From Hyphococcus flavus (lineage in GTDB: Bacteria > Pseudomonadota > Alphaproteobacteria > Caulobacterales > Parvularculaceae): a stretch of 64,000 nt of DNA. The notes beneath the pieces were generated by a model. The model saw nothing but the letters and a program-made list of their open reading frames with translations, was not told where the DNA came from and searched no databases. The stretch spans positions 945,501 through 1,009,500 of the forward strand of contig NZ_CP118166.1 in NCBI RefSeq assembly GCF_028748065.1. Reading direction: 5' to 3'. The translations under genes were made by a program, and so were the position numbers. Each line of letters begins with the position of its first letter. Position 1 is the stretch's first letter. Shown one piece after another: positions 63,663 to 64,000 of this stretch.

Positions 63663-64000
63663 ATGACAAAGATGACTGCCAATAAAACCCGCCGAGCACT
63701 GCTTGGCGCGGGCTCAGCCCTCGCCGCTCTTTCCGTGATCTCAACAGGAGCTGCAGCCCAGGAAGCGCAGAAGGCGTTATCCCTTAGCGGCAAGTCTGTC
63801 CTGATAACGGGCACAAGTTCAGGGTTTGGTCGGCTCTCCGCCCTGCATCTGGGGCGGATTGGCGCCAAGGTCATTGCTTCCATGCGAAACCTGAATAGCG
63901 GCGACAGGGCGGAAGCGAAAAGTCTCAAAGCGCTAGCGGAGACAGAAAACCTCGATCTCAGTATTATTGAAATTGACGTCACTGATGACGCATCGGTTGA
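63663..64000 (+). CDS. Exported short-chain dehydrogenase/reductase (partial, 3' end outside window)
   Basis: An open frame of 112 codons that runs off the right edge. The N-terminus has TRRALLGAGSALAALS and an AAAQ cleavage site, a Tat-type leader. The following SLSGKSVLITGTSSGFGRLS is the Rossmann nucleotide-binding strand with the SDR TGxxxGxG pattern (TGTSSGFG), and IEIDVTDDASV is the conserved Asp region. It starts divergently 223 bases from the RND operon. The catalytic Tyr-Lys part lies beyond the window. Confidence 0.85.
   Translation, partial: MTKMTANKTRRALLGAGSALAALSVISTGAAAQEAQKALSLSGKSVLITGTSSGFGRLSALHLGRIGAKVIASMRNLNSGDRAEAKSLKALAETENLDLSIIEIDVTDDASV

Overview
The window looks like chromosomal DNA of a Gram-negative alphaproteobacterium, probably marine or aquatic. 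The clues are a histidine tRNA with A73 and no possible G-1:C73 pair, an alphaproteobacterial-type glutamate-cysteine ligase next to rsmE and ubiA, an RpoH with its RpoH box, a DUF2793 tail-fibre-like protein, and many Tat-type leaders. Family placement (Parvularculales or Hyphomonadaceae-like) is only a guess. No insertion sequence, integrase, CRISPR array or rRNA was seen.

Positions 1-8853 hold one giant minus-strand gene for a secreted repeat protein: five CSLREA/right-handed beta-helix modules followed by RTX calcium-binding repeats and a type I secretion C-terminus. A complete three-gene type I secretion system (TolC-like, ABC, HlyD-like; 27242-31843) lies in the same window and is the obvious candidate exporter.

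Positions 9124-36266 form a surface-glycan locus of about 27 kb. It encodes two sulfotransferases, a Wzm/Wzt-type ABC exporter whose ATPase has an extended C-terminal domain, a Wzx-like flippase and a Wzy/ligase-like membrane protein. It also carries nonulosonic (sialic) acid genes: a NeuB-like synthase without its SAF domain, a CMP-sialate synthetase fused to a HAD phosphatase, and a protein resembling GT42 sialyltransferases. Further members are GT2, GT4 and capsule-type glycosyltransferases, a zinc-ribbon methyltransferase/GT4 fusion, two TylF-like O-methyltransferases, two PhyH dioxygenases and a TIGR02466-like oxygenase. Together they predict a sialylated, sulfated and probably O-methylated surface polysaccharide or glycoconjugate. 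No NeuC-type epimerase is present here.

Positions 36372-48767 are mostly core or accessory metabolism: a periplasmic molybdenum hydroxylase (IorAB type) with a dihaem lipoprotein, tRNA-His, an M48 lipoprotein peptidase, an HNH nuclease, an AlkA-type glycosylase, gshA, rsmE, a ferredoxin-like protein, ubiA, an exported MsrB, the DUF2793 protein and an MscS channel.

Positions 48973-64000 contain a collagen-like lipoprotein beside a TpsB (two-partner secretion) transporter, a small membrane protein, a winged-helix regulator/membrane protein pair with a palindrome at its promoter end, an exported aldo-keto reductase with an unknown secreted partner, RluD, RpoH, a membrane adenylate cyclase, an RND efflux operon with an inverted repeat just upstream, and the start of an exported SDR protein that runs off the window. 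The most unusual units are the sialic acid/sulfate glycan locus with its odd enzyme architectures and the collagen-like protein/TpsB pair.
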